NCBI GenBank assembly: GCA_964503665.1
Contig: CAZDAR010000046.1
Span: 1 to 20,688 of the forward strand
From: 40-80 sp964503665
GTDB taxonomy: Bacteria; Bacteroidota; Bacteroidia; Flavobacteriales_D; Crocinitomicaceae
DNA length: 20,688 nucleotides
Direction of reading: 5' to 3'
Part shown: positions 1 to 8,173 of the stretch, piece by piece
How positions within the stretch are numbered: position 1 is the first letter of the stretch
Layout of the letters: each line of letters starts with the position of its first letter
Made by a program: the position numbers and the translations under genes
Notes under the pieces: model-generated
Database searches by the model: none
Told to the model about the DNA's origin: nothing
Seen by the model: the letters and a program-made list of their open reading frames with translations, nothing else

Positions 1-608
1 ATCAAACGTTGACTGTTTCAACTGCAGGTACGTATGATGTAACTGTAACAGATGCAAATGGATGTGAAGGTTCAGATACAGTTGTTATTACGTCTGGTGT
101 AGTATTAACTGCAGGAGACTTAACTTCTTCACCAAACGGTAACTGTGAGTTTGACTTTGGTATAACTGGCGTTGCAAATGTAGATTCTTACGCTTGGGAC
201 TTCGGTGACGGATCTACAACAACAACGACTACACCATTCACTACACATCCTTTCACAAATGAAGGAAGTTATACAGTAACTGTTGTTCTGTCAAATGAAT
301 GTGGAACTGAAACAAAACAAATTGACGTTACTTGTGATAAAACAGGTGTGAATGATTTTGCTTCAGACAAACGATTAACGTTGTATCCAAATCCAACTTC
401 AACAAATATTACAATTGTAAATTCAGGGAATTTAAATATGGAAGTCATTACAATAATAGACAACTTAGGTAAAGTTGTTTATCATGCGACTCCATTAATC
501 TCAGTGAACTTTCAATTAAATGTTTCTTACTTGTCAAATGGACTTTATACTATTAAAGTGAAAACTGACAGAGGAGTTATTACGAAGAAATTTGAAGTCT
601 CAAAATAA
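1..608 (+). CDS. T9SS type A cargo protein, C-terminal part (5' truncated by window)
   Basis: The frame is open from the window edge (first full codon at 3) to TAA at 606-608, so the true start lies upstream; the TTG at 9 is internal. About 201 residues are visible. First comes the end of an Ig/PKD-like repeat (TVSTAGTYDVTVTDANGC). Next is a PKD domain with the hallmark AWDFGDGS and a closing YTVTVVLSNECG strand. The last ~80 residues form a type A sorting domain: LYPNPTS, a hydrophobic middle, then LSNGLYTIKVKTDRG and a Lys-rich end. In the known family this domain directs a Sec-exported protein through the outer-membrane T9SS channel and is then usually removed. The PKD-plus-sorting block closely resembles that of the next gene, so the two are tandem paralogues. 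The N-terminal function cannot be seen. I am confident of the secretion class but not of any activity. Confidence 0.9.
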   Translation, partial: QTLTVSTAGTYDVTVTDANGCEGSDTVVITSGVVLTAGDLTSSPNGNCEFDFGITGVANVDSYAWDFGDGSTTTTTTPFTTHPFTNEGSYTVTVVLSNECGTETKQIDVTCDKTGVNDFASDKRLTLYPNPTSTNITIVNSGNLNMEVITIIDNLGKVVYHATPLISVNFQLNVSYLSNGLYTIKVKTDRGVITKKFEVSK

Positions 609-632
609 GCTTCAGATATAATTAATCAATGG

Positions 633-658
633 AAGGCTACCCAAATTTGGGTAGCCTT
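633..658. terminator. Perfect palindromic terminator after the first cargo gene
   Basis: The 26 bases form an uninterrupted palindrome, two 13-base arms meeting at AAATTT, lying 25 bases after the stop codon. The arms start with AA and end with TT, followed by T-rich TCTCGTTT. The shape fits an intrinsic terminator that could act on both strands. Confidence 0.75.
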
Positions 659-663
659 TCTCG

Positions 664-690
664 TTTGTATAAAATAATTGCATATTTTTG
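664..690 (+). promoter_or_regulatory. Putative Bacteroidota-type promoter for the GEVED cargo gene
   Basis: TATTTTTG at 683-690 matches the Bacteroidota -7 element TAnnTTTG exactly, and TTTG at 664-667 could be the -33 element. The spacer is 15 bases, a little shorter than usually quoted, so the upstream element is uncertain. It would give a leader of about 60 bases before the ATG at 756. Confidence 0.45.
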
Positions 691-755
691 AGCCTTATTT
701 GTAATAGGTGCTATTTTAAACTTATTATTTTATTTAAATACTTTTTTATTCTAAT

Positions 756-2828
756 ATGAAAATTTACTCAACTCATTTCAGGTCCAATAACGGTAAACGA
801 AAGTTAACTTCATTACAGATACTCTTATTACTTTCATCAGTAATGATTTTTAATACAAATAGTTACGCACAGACCTACTGTACACCCACTTTTACAACAG
901 GGTGTGCGGATGATATGATTAATGACTTCAGTATCGATGGTGATAACGGAACGTTTATTCACGACTTAGCGACGGGTTGTTCGGCCATCGCTTATGACGA
1001 CAAAACAAGTCTTGCAGCTGTTGATTTAACACCTAGTGTAAGTTATATTACTACCATTTCTTCTGGAACCTCTGGAGATAATTGTGCTATTTGGATCGAC
1101 TTTGATGATGATGGCATTTTTCAAACTTCAGAATTAGTTGGAACATCTTCTACTGGAATTACAACATTCGGAAGCTCGGTGGTTATTAGCATTCCAAATA
1201 CAGCAACACCAGGACTACACAGAATGAGAGTCATGTTAGGATTTGATACCGATGGAGACCCTACTTCTTTTGACCCTTGTAACACTTCTTATACTTTAGC
1301 ATTAGGTGAAGTTCATGATTATATGGTAGATATTCAGGCACTTGCAGATTGCTCAGGCACACCAACTGCTGGAACGGTAACAAGTTCACTGAAAGTTTGT
1401 CCAGATACTGATTTCTCTGTTATTGTTGAAAATGCTTCTTTTCCTGCAAATGGTTTGGATAGACACTGGGAATCGTCTACTGACGGTGTGAGTGGTTGGA
1501 CGATATTGACTGATTCTTACGATACCGAATATAGTGTTAGTGGTGGAATTTCAGACACGCTTTATTATCGTTTCATTGTGACGTGTACAAATAGTAGTGA
1601 ATCAGATACATCAGGTGTTATTGCGGTAACATTTAACCCTCCTAGTGATTGTTATTGTATTCCATCTTATGATATTAACTGTATTGATCGGGATCGAATT
1701 GCCATTGTTGCATTAGCTGGAGAAACAATTGTATTGAATAATAAAACACAATGTAGTAATAGTGGATATGGAGATTATACGAATTTACCAAAGCCAGATT
1801 TAATTCAGGGAAATTCCTATTCATTAAGTGTTACAAGTGACGCCACCATACTAACGGACGTTGAACTTAGAGTTTGGATAGACTACAATCAAAATGGTAT
1901 TTTTGAAGACACAGAAGAAATCGGAAATACGGCTGGATTAGGAATGGGAACTGGAACTAGAGTGACAAACTTTACTGTTCCAGCAAGTATTCCAGATGGA
2001 ACGTATAGATTACGTGCTCGCTTAGTTAACTCACCTGCAGCTGCTATTGATCCATGTGATAATGAATATGCTGGTGAAACAGAAGATTATTTACTGTATA
2101 TCGCTACTCCTTGTACAAATCCAATCGTTGATTTAGGAACAGATGAAATTATTTGCAATAGTGATTCAGTAGTTTTAGATGCAGGAAACCCAGGATTAAC
2201 ATATATATGGAATGACGGATCTACTTCTCAAACGATTACAGTTAACTTTGCTGGAACTTATAATGTGAAAGTAATGGTTGATGAATGTGCTACATCGGAT
2301 ACCGTTGTTGTCTCTTTCTTCCCATTCCCACAAGCAGATAGTATAACGGTAACTAAAACAGATGATTGTACATTTGATTTTGGATTGGCGAATGTGACTA
2401 ATACGGATAGCCTTAAATGGTATTTTGGGGATAACACTGCTTATGTAACTACGCAAACGACACCTCATGTATTTGTAGAAGAAGGACAGTATCAAGTTAC
2501 CGTCACCTTGTATAATGAATGTGATAGTGTTACTATTTCCAGAGTTGTAAAATGTGGTACAATCGGTGTGAATAATACTGAATTGAACCCATTGAAACTG
2601 TATCCAAACCCAACAACTGATAAGTTTATCATTGAAAGTAATAATGAATCGCTGAAGATGAATGCGATTAAAATAATCAACGCATTGGGTCAAACAGTTT
2701 TAGTGGCAACTCCTAAAAACACACTTTCATATCAGCTAGATATTTCTAATCTTTCTAATGGACTTTATACCGTTATCGTTACAACTGATAAGAAGAATTA
2801 TACGCATAAATTAGAAGTTTTGAAGTAA
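756..2828 (+). CDS. Secreted GEVED/PKD multidomain protein with T9SS type A sorting domain
   Basis: A 690-residue surface or secreted protein. Residues 1-38 are a signal peptide with a long basic n-region, a Leu-rich core and likely cleavage at YA|Q. Two GEVED-type domains follow, ending at GEVHDY (184-189) and GETEDY (440-445). Each carries the typical acidic loop, WIDFDDDGIF in the first and WIDYNQNGIFEDTEE in the second, which resembles a calcium-binding loop. Next comes an Ig-like repeat (about 455-530), a PKD-like domain around WYFGDN (555-560), and a type A sorting domain from LYPNP (615-619) to LEVLK at the C-terminus. The sorting domain predicts T9SS export; GEVED domains are common in Bacteroidota surface proteins, but their ligand is not established. 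The ATG at 756 starts the signal peptide and follows a promoter match. Terminators on both sides suggest a single-gene transcript. Ligand or adhesive role is inference. Confidence 0.88.
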   Translation: MKIYSTHFRSNNGKRKLTSLQILLLLSSVMIFNTNSYAQTYCTPTFTTGCADDMINDFSIDGDNGTFIHDLATGCSAIAYDDKTSLAAVDLTPSVSYITTISSGTSGDNCAIWIDFDDDGIFQTSELVGTSSTGITTFGSSVVISIPNTATPGLHRMRVMLGFDTDGDPTSFDPCNTSYTLALGEVHDYMVDIQALADCSGTPTAGTVTSSLKVCPDTDFSVIVENASFPANGLDRHWESSTDGVSGWTILTDSYDTEYSVSGGISDTLYYRFIVTCTNSSESDTSGVIAVTFNPPSDCYCIPSYDINCIDRDRIAIVALAGETIVLNNKTQCSNSGYGDYTNLPKPDLIQGNSYSLSVTSDATILTDVELRVWIDYNQNGIFEDTEEIGNTAGLGMGTGTRVTNFTVPASIPDGTYRLRARLVNSPAAAIDPCDNEYAGETEDYLLYIATPCTNPIVDLGTDEIICNSDSVVLDAGNPGLTYIWNDGSTSQTITVNFAGTYNVKVMVDECATSDTVVVSFFPFPQADSITVTKTDDCTFDFGLANVTNTDSLKWYFGDNTAYVTTQTTPHVFVEEGQYQVTVTLYNECDSVTISRVVKCGTIGVNNTELNPLKLYPNPTTDKFIIESNNESLKMNAIKIINALGQTVLVATPKNTLSYQLDISNLSNGLYTVIVTTDKKNYTHKLEVLK

Positions 2829-2846
2829 TTCGATACTATAAAATTG

Positions 2847-2874
2847 AAAGGGCTATTCAATTGAATAGCCCTTT
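2847..2874. terminator. Perfect 28-base palindromic terminator
   Basis: Two 14-base arms (AAAGGGCTATTCAA and its complement) meet without a loop 18 bases after the stop of the GEVED gene and run into TTT at 2875-2877. The A-run on the left arm would let it work in both directions. It isolates the cargo gene from purB. Confidence 0.85.
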
Positions 2875-2975
2875 TTTATTTGGAAATTTTAAAACGTATA
2901 GCCATCGTTTTTCAGCACTTTTATCGAAACCTAAAATAACACTTGTTTAAAATTTTTCTTTAGGAAAGGTATTGT

Positions 2976-2983
2976 TATCTTTA
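2976..2983 (+). promoter_or_regulatory. Putative -7 promoter element for purB
   Basis: TATCTTTA differs from the Bacteroidota -7 consensus TAnnTTTG only in the last base and lies 19 bases before the purB ATG. I see no clear TTTG at the expected -33 distance. The position implies a very short leader. Confidence 0.4.
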
Positions 2984-3002
2984 CACTCAAATTTTCAATA
3001 AC

Positions 3003-4355
3003 ATGTTAAACGAATTAACGGCAATTACCTCTATTGATGGTAGATATAGACGGAAAGTAGAAGAAATAGCAAAATACTATTCCGAGTTCGGACTGATGAA
3101 ATATAGAGTTAGAGTCGAAATTGAATATTTTATTGCATTGGTTGATTTAGGCTTGCCTAATCTGGCTGATTTTCCCAAAACGACTTTTGATGCTCTTCGT
3201 AAAATATACTTAGAATTTACAGAGGAAGATGCGTTGTCTATCAAGGCGATTGAAAAAACAACTAATCATGATGTCAAAGCCGTTGAATACTTCATCAAAG
3301 ATAAGTTTAAAGCATTAGGATTAGAACATCATATGGAGTTCATTCACTTTGGTTTGACCTCTCAAGATATAAATAACACCAGTATTCCGCTTTCCTTGAA
3401 AGAAGGATTACAAGAAGTCGTATATCCATTGGTCAATCAGTTGATTGATAAATTGAAAGCTTTGAAAACAGAATGGAAAGATATTCCGATGTTAGCGAGA
3501 ACACATGGTCAACCTGCTTCACCCACTAATTTAGGAAAAGAAATACAAGTTTTTAGTGAACGACTTTCCATTCAATTGGAACAAGCTTTTAATATTCCTT
3601 TCTCTGCAAAATTTGGTGGGGCAACAGGAAATTTCAATGCCCATTTTGTGGCCTATCCTTCTATAGACTGGGTTGGTTTCGCGAATGATTTTGTGAATAA
3701 CCGTTTAGGGTTGTCCAGAAGTCAAACAACGACTCAAGTTGAACATTATGATAATTTAGCAGCAACCTTTGATGCGTTAAAAAGAATCAATACCATCATT
3801 CTTGATTTAGACCGAGATATGTGGACTTATATTTCAATGGAATACTTTAAACAACGTCTAAAAGAAGGTGAAATAGGTTCTTCAGCGATGCCACATAAAG
3901 TGAATCCAATTGATTTTGAAAATTCAGAAGGAAATATTGGAATTGCAAACGCACTATTTGAACACTTAGCAGCTAAGTTGCCAGTTTCACGATTACAGCG
4001 TGATTTGACCGATTCAACTGTTCTTAGAACGATTGGAACACCCTTCGCTCACATGATTGTAGCGCTCAAATCAACACTTGCAGGATTAGATAAACTTTTA
4101 TTAAACGAAGGAGCTATTCATGCTGATTTAGAAAATAATTGGGCAGTTGTTGCCGAAGCTATTCAAACAGTCTTAAGACGAGAAGCATATCCATCGCCTT
4201 ATGAAGCACTCAAAACATTGACGCGTAAAAATGAAAAAATGACACTACAACGTGTACATGAATTTATCGATACATTGGATGTAAGTGATGATTTAAAAGT
4301 TGAATTAAAAAGAATAACTCCTCAGAATTATACGGGAATCAATTTAGTTTCGTAA
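3003..4355 (+). CDS. purB: Adenylosuccinate lyase
   Basis: PurB catalyses two fumarate-releasing steps of purine synthesis: SAICAR to AICAR, and adenylosuccinate to AMP. The 450 residues match the length of the E. coli-type enzyme (about 456). The N-terminus LTAITSIDGRYRRKV, THGQPASPT with a catalytic-type His at 168, and the fumarase/aspartase signature SSAMPHKVNPIDFENSEGN (293-311), whose Ser lies on the flexible catalytic loop, are all present. The protein should be cytosolic and homotetrameric, as in the family. It starts at ATG 3003, just after a promoter-like element, and follows a strong terminator, so it has its own transcript. The next gene begins 29 bases after its stop on the same strand and may be cotranscribed. 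Confidence 0.97.
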   Translation: MLNELTAITSIDGRYRRKVEEIAKYYSEFGLMKYRVRVEIEYFIALVDLGLPNLADFPKTTFDALRKIYLEFTEEDALSIKAIEKTTNHDVKAVEYFIKDKFKALGLEHHMEFIHFGLTSQDINNTSIPLSLKEGLQEVVYPLVNQLIDKLKALKTEWKDIPMLARTHGQPASPTNLGKEIQVFSERLSIQLEQAFNIPFSAKFGGATGNFNAHFVAYPSIDWVGFANDFVNNRLGLSRSQTTTQVEHYDNLAATFDALKRINTIILDLDRDMWTYISMEYFKQRLKEGEIGSSAMPHKVNPIDFENSEGNIGIANALFEHLAAKLPVSRLQRDLTDSTVLRTIGTPFAHMIVALKSTLAGLDKLLLNEGAIHADLENNWAVVAEAIQTVLRREAYPSPYEALKTLTRKNEKMTLQRVHEFIDTLDVSDDLKVELKRITPQNYTGINLVS

Positions 4356-4384
4356 ATTAGAATCTCATATCTTAAACTTCGTAT

Positions 4385-5953
4385 ATGCGATTTTTAACTT
4401 TTATTCTATTTATAGCCTATCTCCCGAGTTTTTCCGCTCAGGTTGAAACATCATGGAGCGAAGAGATTAAATACAATTCAAACGTCCTTAAAACAATTCC
4501 TAAGGATCAAAATTCGTATTATGTTATCACAGCTGCAAATAGTTCACTAAAAGATTTACGAATTCACCATTTTTCCTATGGTAAATTGCTCTATGAAAAC
4601 TTACTTGCACCTAGAGTAAACAATGTCATTAGTCGAATTGAGGATGTGTTTATTATTGACCAGCATTTGTACTTGTTCTTTTCTGAAGAAAGTAATACTG
4701 GAAATAAACTTTACGCACAGTTGATAAATGAACAATGTCAATTGGAGGGTGCACCGATTTTCATGAGCGAACAAGAGATAAGAGGCGGTTTAACATCTAA
4801 AGAAATTCGTTACGCTATTAACATTTCACCTAATCGGCAATTCTTATCCATTTCCTATTTGTTTAATAATAACAATGTTTTTGAGTTTCCAGAGCTGATG
4901 ACAGCCATTTATGATCGTCAACTTACGTTACTTAAATCAGACAAGATTAAAACAGATTATTATCTATCAAGAACTTCTTTAGAAGCGATTTCAGTGACAA
5001 ATAAAGGCACGGTAATAACCTTAATACAAGGGTATAAAGCCCCCTCTTCCTCGAAATTAAAGTTTAACACGTTGGATTTGTATAAGACGACAATTGACAA
5101 AATCACCGATCATATAGTGTTAGAGTCTGGTGAGTTTTCGTTTTTTAATCCTATCATTTCTTCTACAATTGATAGCTTATATATGATAGCTTATCAATAC
5201 AATACAATAGGTAAATGGGATGTGAATGATGGAGCGATAGGTGTAATGGTCTACAAATATAACGTAGCGAATGATTCTTTGTCAGAGCGAAATGAAGTCG
5301 AGTTTAGTAAAAAGGAAATGCCGAATCGCTTATCTGAAAAAGAAAGGAAGAAATACAACAAGGCTATTGCGAAAGGAAAGGCTTATAATTTAGCATTATT
5401 TCGGTGCAAACTTCGAGACCTAATACCTCTATCAGATGGAGGAATTTTGATAACGATGGAAGAAAGTTGGGATGAAATTCGGTATTACTATTCTGGTCGT
5501 TTTCAAACAAGCTATACCGTCTACAATTACAATAGCATTCTCGTGATGAAATACGATGCGCAATTGGTGAGTGATTACGAGCTATCTATCCCCAAATTCC
5601 AAATATCAAGAGATGACAATGGCTATTATAGTTCTTTCTTTCAACATCTTTCTTCAAGTGGACACTTATACTTAATGTTTAATGACAACTTGAATAACTA
5701 TTCGAGTACAGGTGAGTATCTAACGAATCAACAACCGTATAACTTTTCCCTAAATGCAAATAAATTCTGTTCGGCTTTAGTAGAAATAGATATTGCCACG
5801 GGACAGTTTCATCGAAATGCACTTTTTAGTAAAGACGATATCGATAATATACTAGTACCTCGATTGTTTGAAAAAGATCATTTCTTTCACACGAATATCT
5901 TGACATTCAACAAGCGAAATAGATTCCGTTTTGCCAAAATGGAATTTAAATGA
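4385..5953 (+). CDS. Secreted protein of unknown function (522 aa)
   Basis: I do not recognise this family. The start is a clear signal peptide (MRFLTFILFIAYLPSFSAQ, likely cleavage after SA), so it is exported. There is no lipobox Cys and no sorting domain of either T9SS type, so a periplasmic or surface location by another route is likelier. The mature part is rich in short alternating hydrophobic and aromatic segments (DVFIIDQHLYLFFSEE, SLYMIAYQYNTIG, SGHLYLMFNDNLNNYSS), spaced like the blades of a beta-propeller; that fold is only a suspicion. A basic stretch, LSEKERKKYNKAIAKGKAY, interrupts the pattern in the second half. It sits 29 bases after purB and may share its transcript, though nothing suggests a purine role. 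Its stop codon forms part of an inverted repeat shared with the convergent gldC end. Confidence 0.8.
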   Translation: MRFLTFILFIAYLPSFSAQVETSWSEEIKYNSNVLKTIPKDQNSYYVITAANSSLKDLRIHHFSYGKLLYENLLAPRVNNVISRIEDVFIIDQHLYLFFSEESNTGNKLYAQLINEQCQLEGAPIFMSEQEIRGGLTSKEIRYAINISPNRQFLSISYLFNNNNVFEFPELMTAIYDRQLTLLKSDKIKTDYYLSRTSLEAISVTNKGTVITLIQGYKAPSSSKLKFNTLDLYKTTIDKITDHIVLESGEFSFFNPIISSTIDSLYMIAYQYNTIGKWDVNDGAIGVMVYKYNVANDSLSERNEVEFSKKEMPNRLSEKERKKYNKAIAKGKAYNLALFRCKLRDLIPLSDGGILITMEESWDEIRYYYSGRFQTSYTVYNYNSILVMKYDAQLVSDYELSIPKFQISRDDNGYYSSFFQHLSSSGHLYLMFNDNLNNYSSTGEYLTNQQPYNFSLNANKFCSALVEIDIATGQFHRNALFSKDDIDNILVPRLFEKDHFFHTNILTFNKRNRFRFAKMEFK

Positions 5954-5986
5954 AAATAACACCAAATTATTCTGGCATTATTTTCA
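5951..5986. terminator. Candidate shared terminator between convergent genes
   Basis: TGAAAATAA (5951-5959) and its complement TTATTTTCA (5978-5986) flank an inner CCA/TGG pair (5962-5964 and 5973-5975). The stop codon of the upstream gene is in the left arm and the gldC stop (5967-5969) is in the loop. The stem is AT-rich and lacks a long T-run, so it is a weak candidate, but no other terminator fits in the 13-base gap. Confidence 0.3.
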
Positions 5987-6314
5987 TTTTCTCAGCGAAA
6001 TGCAGACAATAATCTCTTAAGTCTTCGCTCATATTTTTTTCACCAGTTGCCTTTTCGAAGTTATCTGCCAATGTCAAAAGTGTTTGATGCACAAACTGCT
6101 TCATTTCTTCTACAGACATTTCATCTACCCATAAATCCATTTTAAGAGTATTCTGATCTTTTGCATCCCAGAAGGATAAAAACATCGCTTTTGCCTCTTG
6201 ATTTTCAATACCAGAATCATCCGCAGACCACATCATGCGTGTTGGGATATTATTTTCGTTTAGTCCAACATTTATTGTAATTGCGGACGTCTTTTTAATT
6301 TTTGAATCTTTCAT
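5967..6314 (-). CDS. gldC: Gliding motility protein GldC
   Basis: GldC is a small soluble protein that improves gliding in Flavobacterium johnsoniae, where its loss causes a partial defect. The 115 residues match the family in length. Recognisable conserved stretches are GLNENNIPTRMMWSADD, EAKAMFLSFWD, DLWVDEMSVEEMKQFVHQTL, and the end DLRDYCLHFAEKMKIMP. There is no signal peptide or membrane segment, as expected. The start codon overlaps the gldB stop by the four bases ATGA, so translation is probably coupled and the pair forms one operon. The gene ends 13 bases from the convergent secreted protein. Identification rests on remembered family features; no alignment was run. Confidence 0.9.
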   Translation of the reverse strand: MKDSKIKKTSAITINVGLNENNIPTRMMWSADDSGIENQEAKAMFLSFWDAKDQNTLKMDLWVDEMSVEEMKQFVHQTLLTLADNFEKATGEKNMSEDLRDYCLHFAEKMKIMPE

Positions 6315-7336
6315 TTTATGTTGTATTCTTTGATTATTTCAATAGCAGGAAGCTTCATTAATTCTTCCACTTTCATTTTTGGGTGCTCTTTCATAAAGTT
6401 TAAAACCATCTGATAACCAGTGAACTGACCAAGTCTGTCAGGCCCTTGTTCTGGTAATCCTGTCGTATATGGACCGTCATTTAATAAATTGGACTGATCT
6501 CTCTCATTGGTCGTATAAAGTAATTTTTGCTTCACTAAATAGTCCCAAAAATTAATTTCATTTTCGCGGGCCCATTTAAATTGCTCTTCGTCATATCGCA
6601 TGATTAAGGCGTCTTTTTCATCCGGTAACGCTGCTTTTGTTAAATAAAGTGCTTTTCCATATTGAATCATTTTCTCTGCTAAATTGCCATTCTCAATCGG
6701 TACAATGTGAGTGGTTATCCAACCCAATATCACGTCTCTTACTAAAAAACGCTGATTAAATTTTTTAGTCACCCAATCATAAAATGGCTCTGAAGGTAGT
6801 TCTTGAATCACTTTTGTGGTGTCTGAAAGGTAGCGTTCCAGACTGACTCCAATTTCATGTTCGGTAGAAAAAATACTACTTGAAAAAGCGGAATTCATAT
6901 AAATAATTCGAGTTGGTAAATGAATGTCTTTTTGGTGGAATTTTAATCGCTTTAAACCATCTGTTATTTCACGATTAAAAGTATTTAATAATGGATATAA
7001 CTGTTGCTTTACCGATTGATTTACCCGCTTAAAATAAGGGTCTTCAGTAAACATCTTCAAACGAATATAAGAAGAGTCGTCTGAGATATTGCCAATACCT
7101 AAGCAATAATTGAATTGATAGTTAATGATTTCATCATGATTATAGTCGCCCTTTAATAAGTCATTTTTCAACTCTGAAATAGTAGTTGTTTGAAACTCAA
7201 TACTATCCAGATTATAGAAATGAATAGGAACATGAATAGTGCTAATATCTACTTTTAAATTGTTTGTAGAACATCCATAAAAGATAGTAAGACAAATAAT
7301 TAGATAAAATTGTAAAATGGGTTTCATAGAATTCAT
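6311..7336 (-). CDS. gldB: Gliding motility lipoprotein GldB
   Basis: GldB is a cell-envelope lipoprotein required for gliding in F. johnsoniae, where gliding and T9SS function are linked. The reading frame has 341 codons from the ATG at 7336. A second ATG at 7327 (MKPILQF) gives a tidier signal peptide and a longer leader after the TAATTTTG promoter element, so I favour 7327 slightly. The signal peptide ends in IFYGC with Cys22; Phe at lipobox position -3 is atypical but lipidation is still likely. Family-like segments include STEHEIGVSLERYL, FLVRDVILGWITTHIVP, GKALYLTKAALPDE, WARENEINFWDYLV and the C-terminal GLPEQGPDRLGQFTGYQ. The last resembles the conserved end of GldB proteins. The gene is followed by gldC with an ATGA overlap and diverges from an outer-membrane protein gene 37 bases away. 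Confidence 0.9.
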   Translation of the reverse strand: MNSMKPILQFYLIICLTIFYGCSTNNLKVDISTIHVPIHFYNLDSIEFQTTTISELKNDLLKGDYNHDEIINYQFNYCLGIGNISDDSSYIRLKMFTEDPYFKRVNQSVKQQLYPLLNTFNREITDGLKRLKFHQKDIHLPTRIIYMNSAFSSSIFSTEHEIGVSLERYLSDTTKVIQELPSEPFYDWVTKKFNQRFLVRDVILGWITTHIVPIENGNLAEKMIQYGKALYLTKAALPDEKDALIMRYDEEQFKWARENEINFWDYLVKQKLLYTTNERDQSNLLNDGPYTTGLPEQGPDRLGQFTGYQMVLNFMKEHPKMKVEELMKLPAIEIIKEYNIK

Positions 7337-7340
7337 TACA

Positions 7341-7368
7341 TTTGTTCAAAATTAGTGTAATAAATTTA
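7341..7368 (+). promoter_or_regulatory. Putative promoter of the outer-membrane protein gene
   Basis: TTTG at 7341-7344 and TAAATTTA at 7361-7368, spaced by 16 bases, resemble the Bacteroidota -33/-7 pair (last base of the -7 differs). The -7 box ends five bases before the ATG at 7374, so a transcript would be almost leaderless. Confidence 0.35.
7347..7354 (-). promoter_or_regulatory. Putative -7 promoter element for gldB-gldC
   Basis: On the minus strand this reads TAATTTTG, an exact match to TAnnTTTG, 10 bases before the ATG at 7336 and 19 before the ATG at 7327. It lies inside the spacer of the opposite promoter, so the two probably cannot be occupied at once. No good -33 element is visible. 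Confidence 0.45.
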
Positions 7369-7373
7369 ATAGT

Positions 7374-8171
7374 ATGAAAAAAATAGTTTATTCTTTTCTC
7401 CTTTGCGGGTTCGTCTTTGGGGTATATGCTCAAGATGCTGCAGACCGTAAAGTTCAAGCGGGACTTGTTTTTGGAACCGGTGTTAACTTCCAGAAAATGA
7501 ATACACGTAACTTTGAAAAAGAGGGTGTTACTGCTAATATGATGGTAGGAGCGATAGTCAATATAGGATTCACGAACTCTATTGGTCTTTCATTAGGTGC
7601 TGAATTTGATTTCGATAATATGAAATATACACCGAAATCACCTACATACTATGATTTTAACGATACAAAGATATTGAGAAGTAGTGAAAGTACTGTTACT
7701 AGTAAAACATATAGTCTAGCGGAAAGAAAGCAACAAGCGATCTATTTGACTGTTCCAACAATGCTTTTGTTTAGAACGAATTACATCGGATATTTTAGAT
7801 ATTTTGGAAAGTTTGGTCTAAGAAGTAGTTTTCTATTATCTGCAAAATCAAACGATAAAGGTTTCACAATTGACCCACTTTCTGTTCCACCTATTGTAGA
7901 AGAAGACAATCCTAATATGAAATTAGAATCAGGGAATGATATGGTTTTTTACCGTGGTTCTGTTGGTCTTTCAGCTGGTGCAGAATGGAACTTTATTAGT
8001 TCTACTTGTATCGCACTTGAGGTTGGTTATTACTATGGATTTACACCTTTATATTACAATCCAAAAGAAGATAAACGTACGCTTTATCAAATTAACGACG
8101 GAAAAAGAGATTACATTAACAACGCAGTAAACCAATCTCAATTATTGTTTAAGATTTCTATCCTATTTTAA
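7374..8171 (+). CDS. Outer-membrane beta-barrel protein (OmpW/PorT-like superfamily)
   Basis: The 265 residues start with a signal peptide (MKKIVYSFLLCGFVFGVYAQ, likely cleavage after YA). Strands that alternate hydrophobic and polar residues follow, for example MMVGAIVNIGFTNSIGLSLGAEF and GLSAGAEWNFISSTCIALEVGYYYGF. The C-terminus is QLLFKISILF, with the terminal Phe typical of proteins recognised by the BAM machinery. This fits the small outer-membrane barrel domain common in Bacteroidota, to which the T9SS component PorT/SprT also belongs, but I see no specific PorT signature and do not claim that identity. Placement between gldB and nadE could hint at an envelope role linked to gliding; that is inference. 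Its stop is two bases before the nadE start, so the genes are almost certainly cotranscribed. Confidence 0.78.
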   Translation: MKKIVYSFLLCGFVFGVYAQDAADRKVQAGLVFGTGVNFQKMNTRNFEKEGVTANMMVGAIVNIGFTNSIGLSLGAEFDFDNMKYTPKSPTYYDFNDTKILRSSESTVTSKTYSLAERKQQAIYLTVPTMLLFRTNYIGYFRYFGKFGLRSSFLLSAKSNDKGFTIDPLSVPPIVEEDNPNMKLESGNDMVFYRGSVGLSAGAEWNFISSTCIALEVGYYYGFTPLYYNPKEDKRTLYQINDGKRDYINNAVNQSQLLFKISILF

Positions 8172-8173
8172 TT

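Noticed and set aside
2196..2693. 165-codon minus-strand frame inside the GEVED gene
   Set aside because: It lies wholly antisense to well-supported PKD and sorting-domain coding sequence, and its composition is unlike a protein (Ile/Cys/Arg-rich, no domain).
7242..7457. 71-codon minus-strand frame overlapping the gldB start
   Set aside because: It overlaps both the gldB signal peptide region and the barrel gene start in other frames; the divergent promoters explain the region better.
7374..8171. Calling the barrel protein PorT/SprT
   Set aside because: Fold class and neighbourhood would allow it, but I see no residue pattern specific to PorT, so only the general outer-membrane barrel call is kept.
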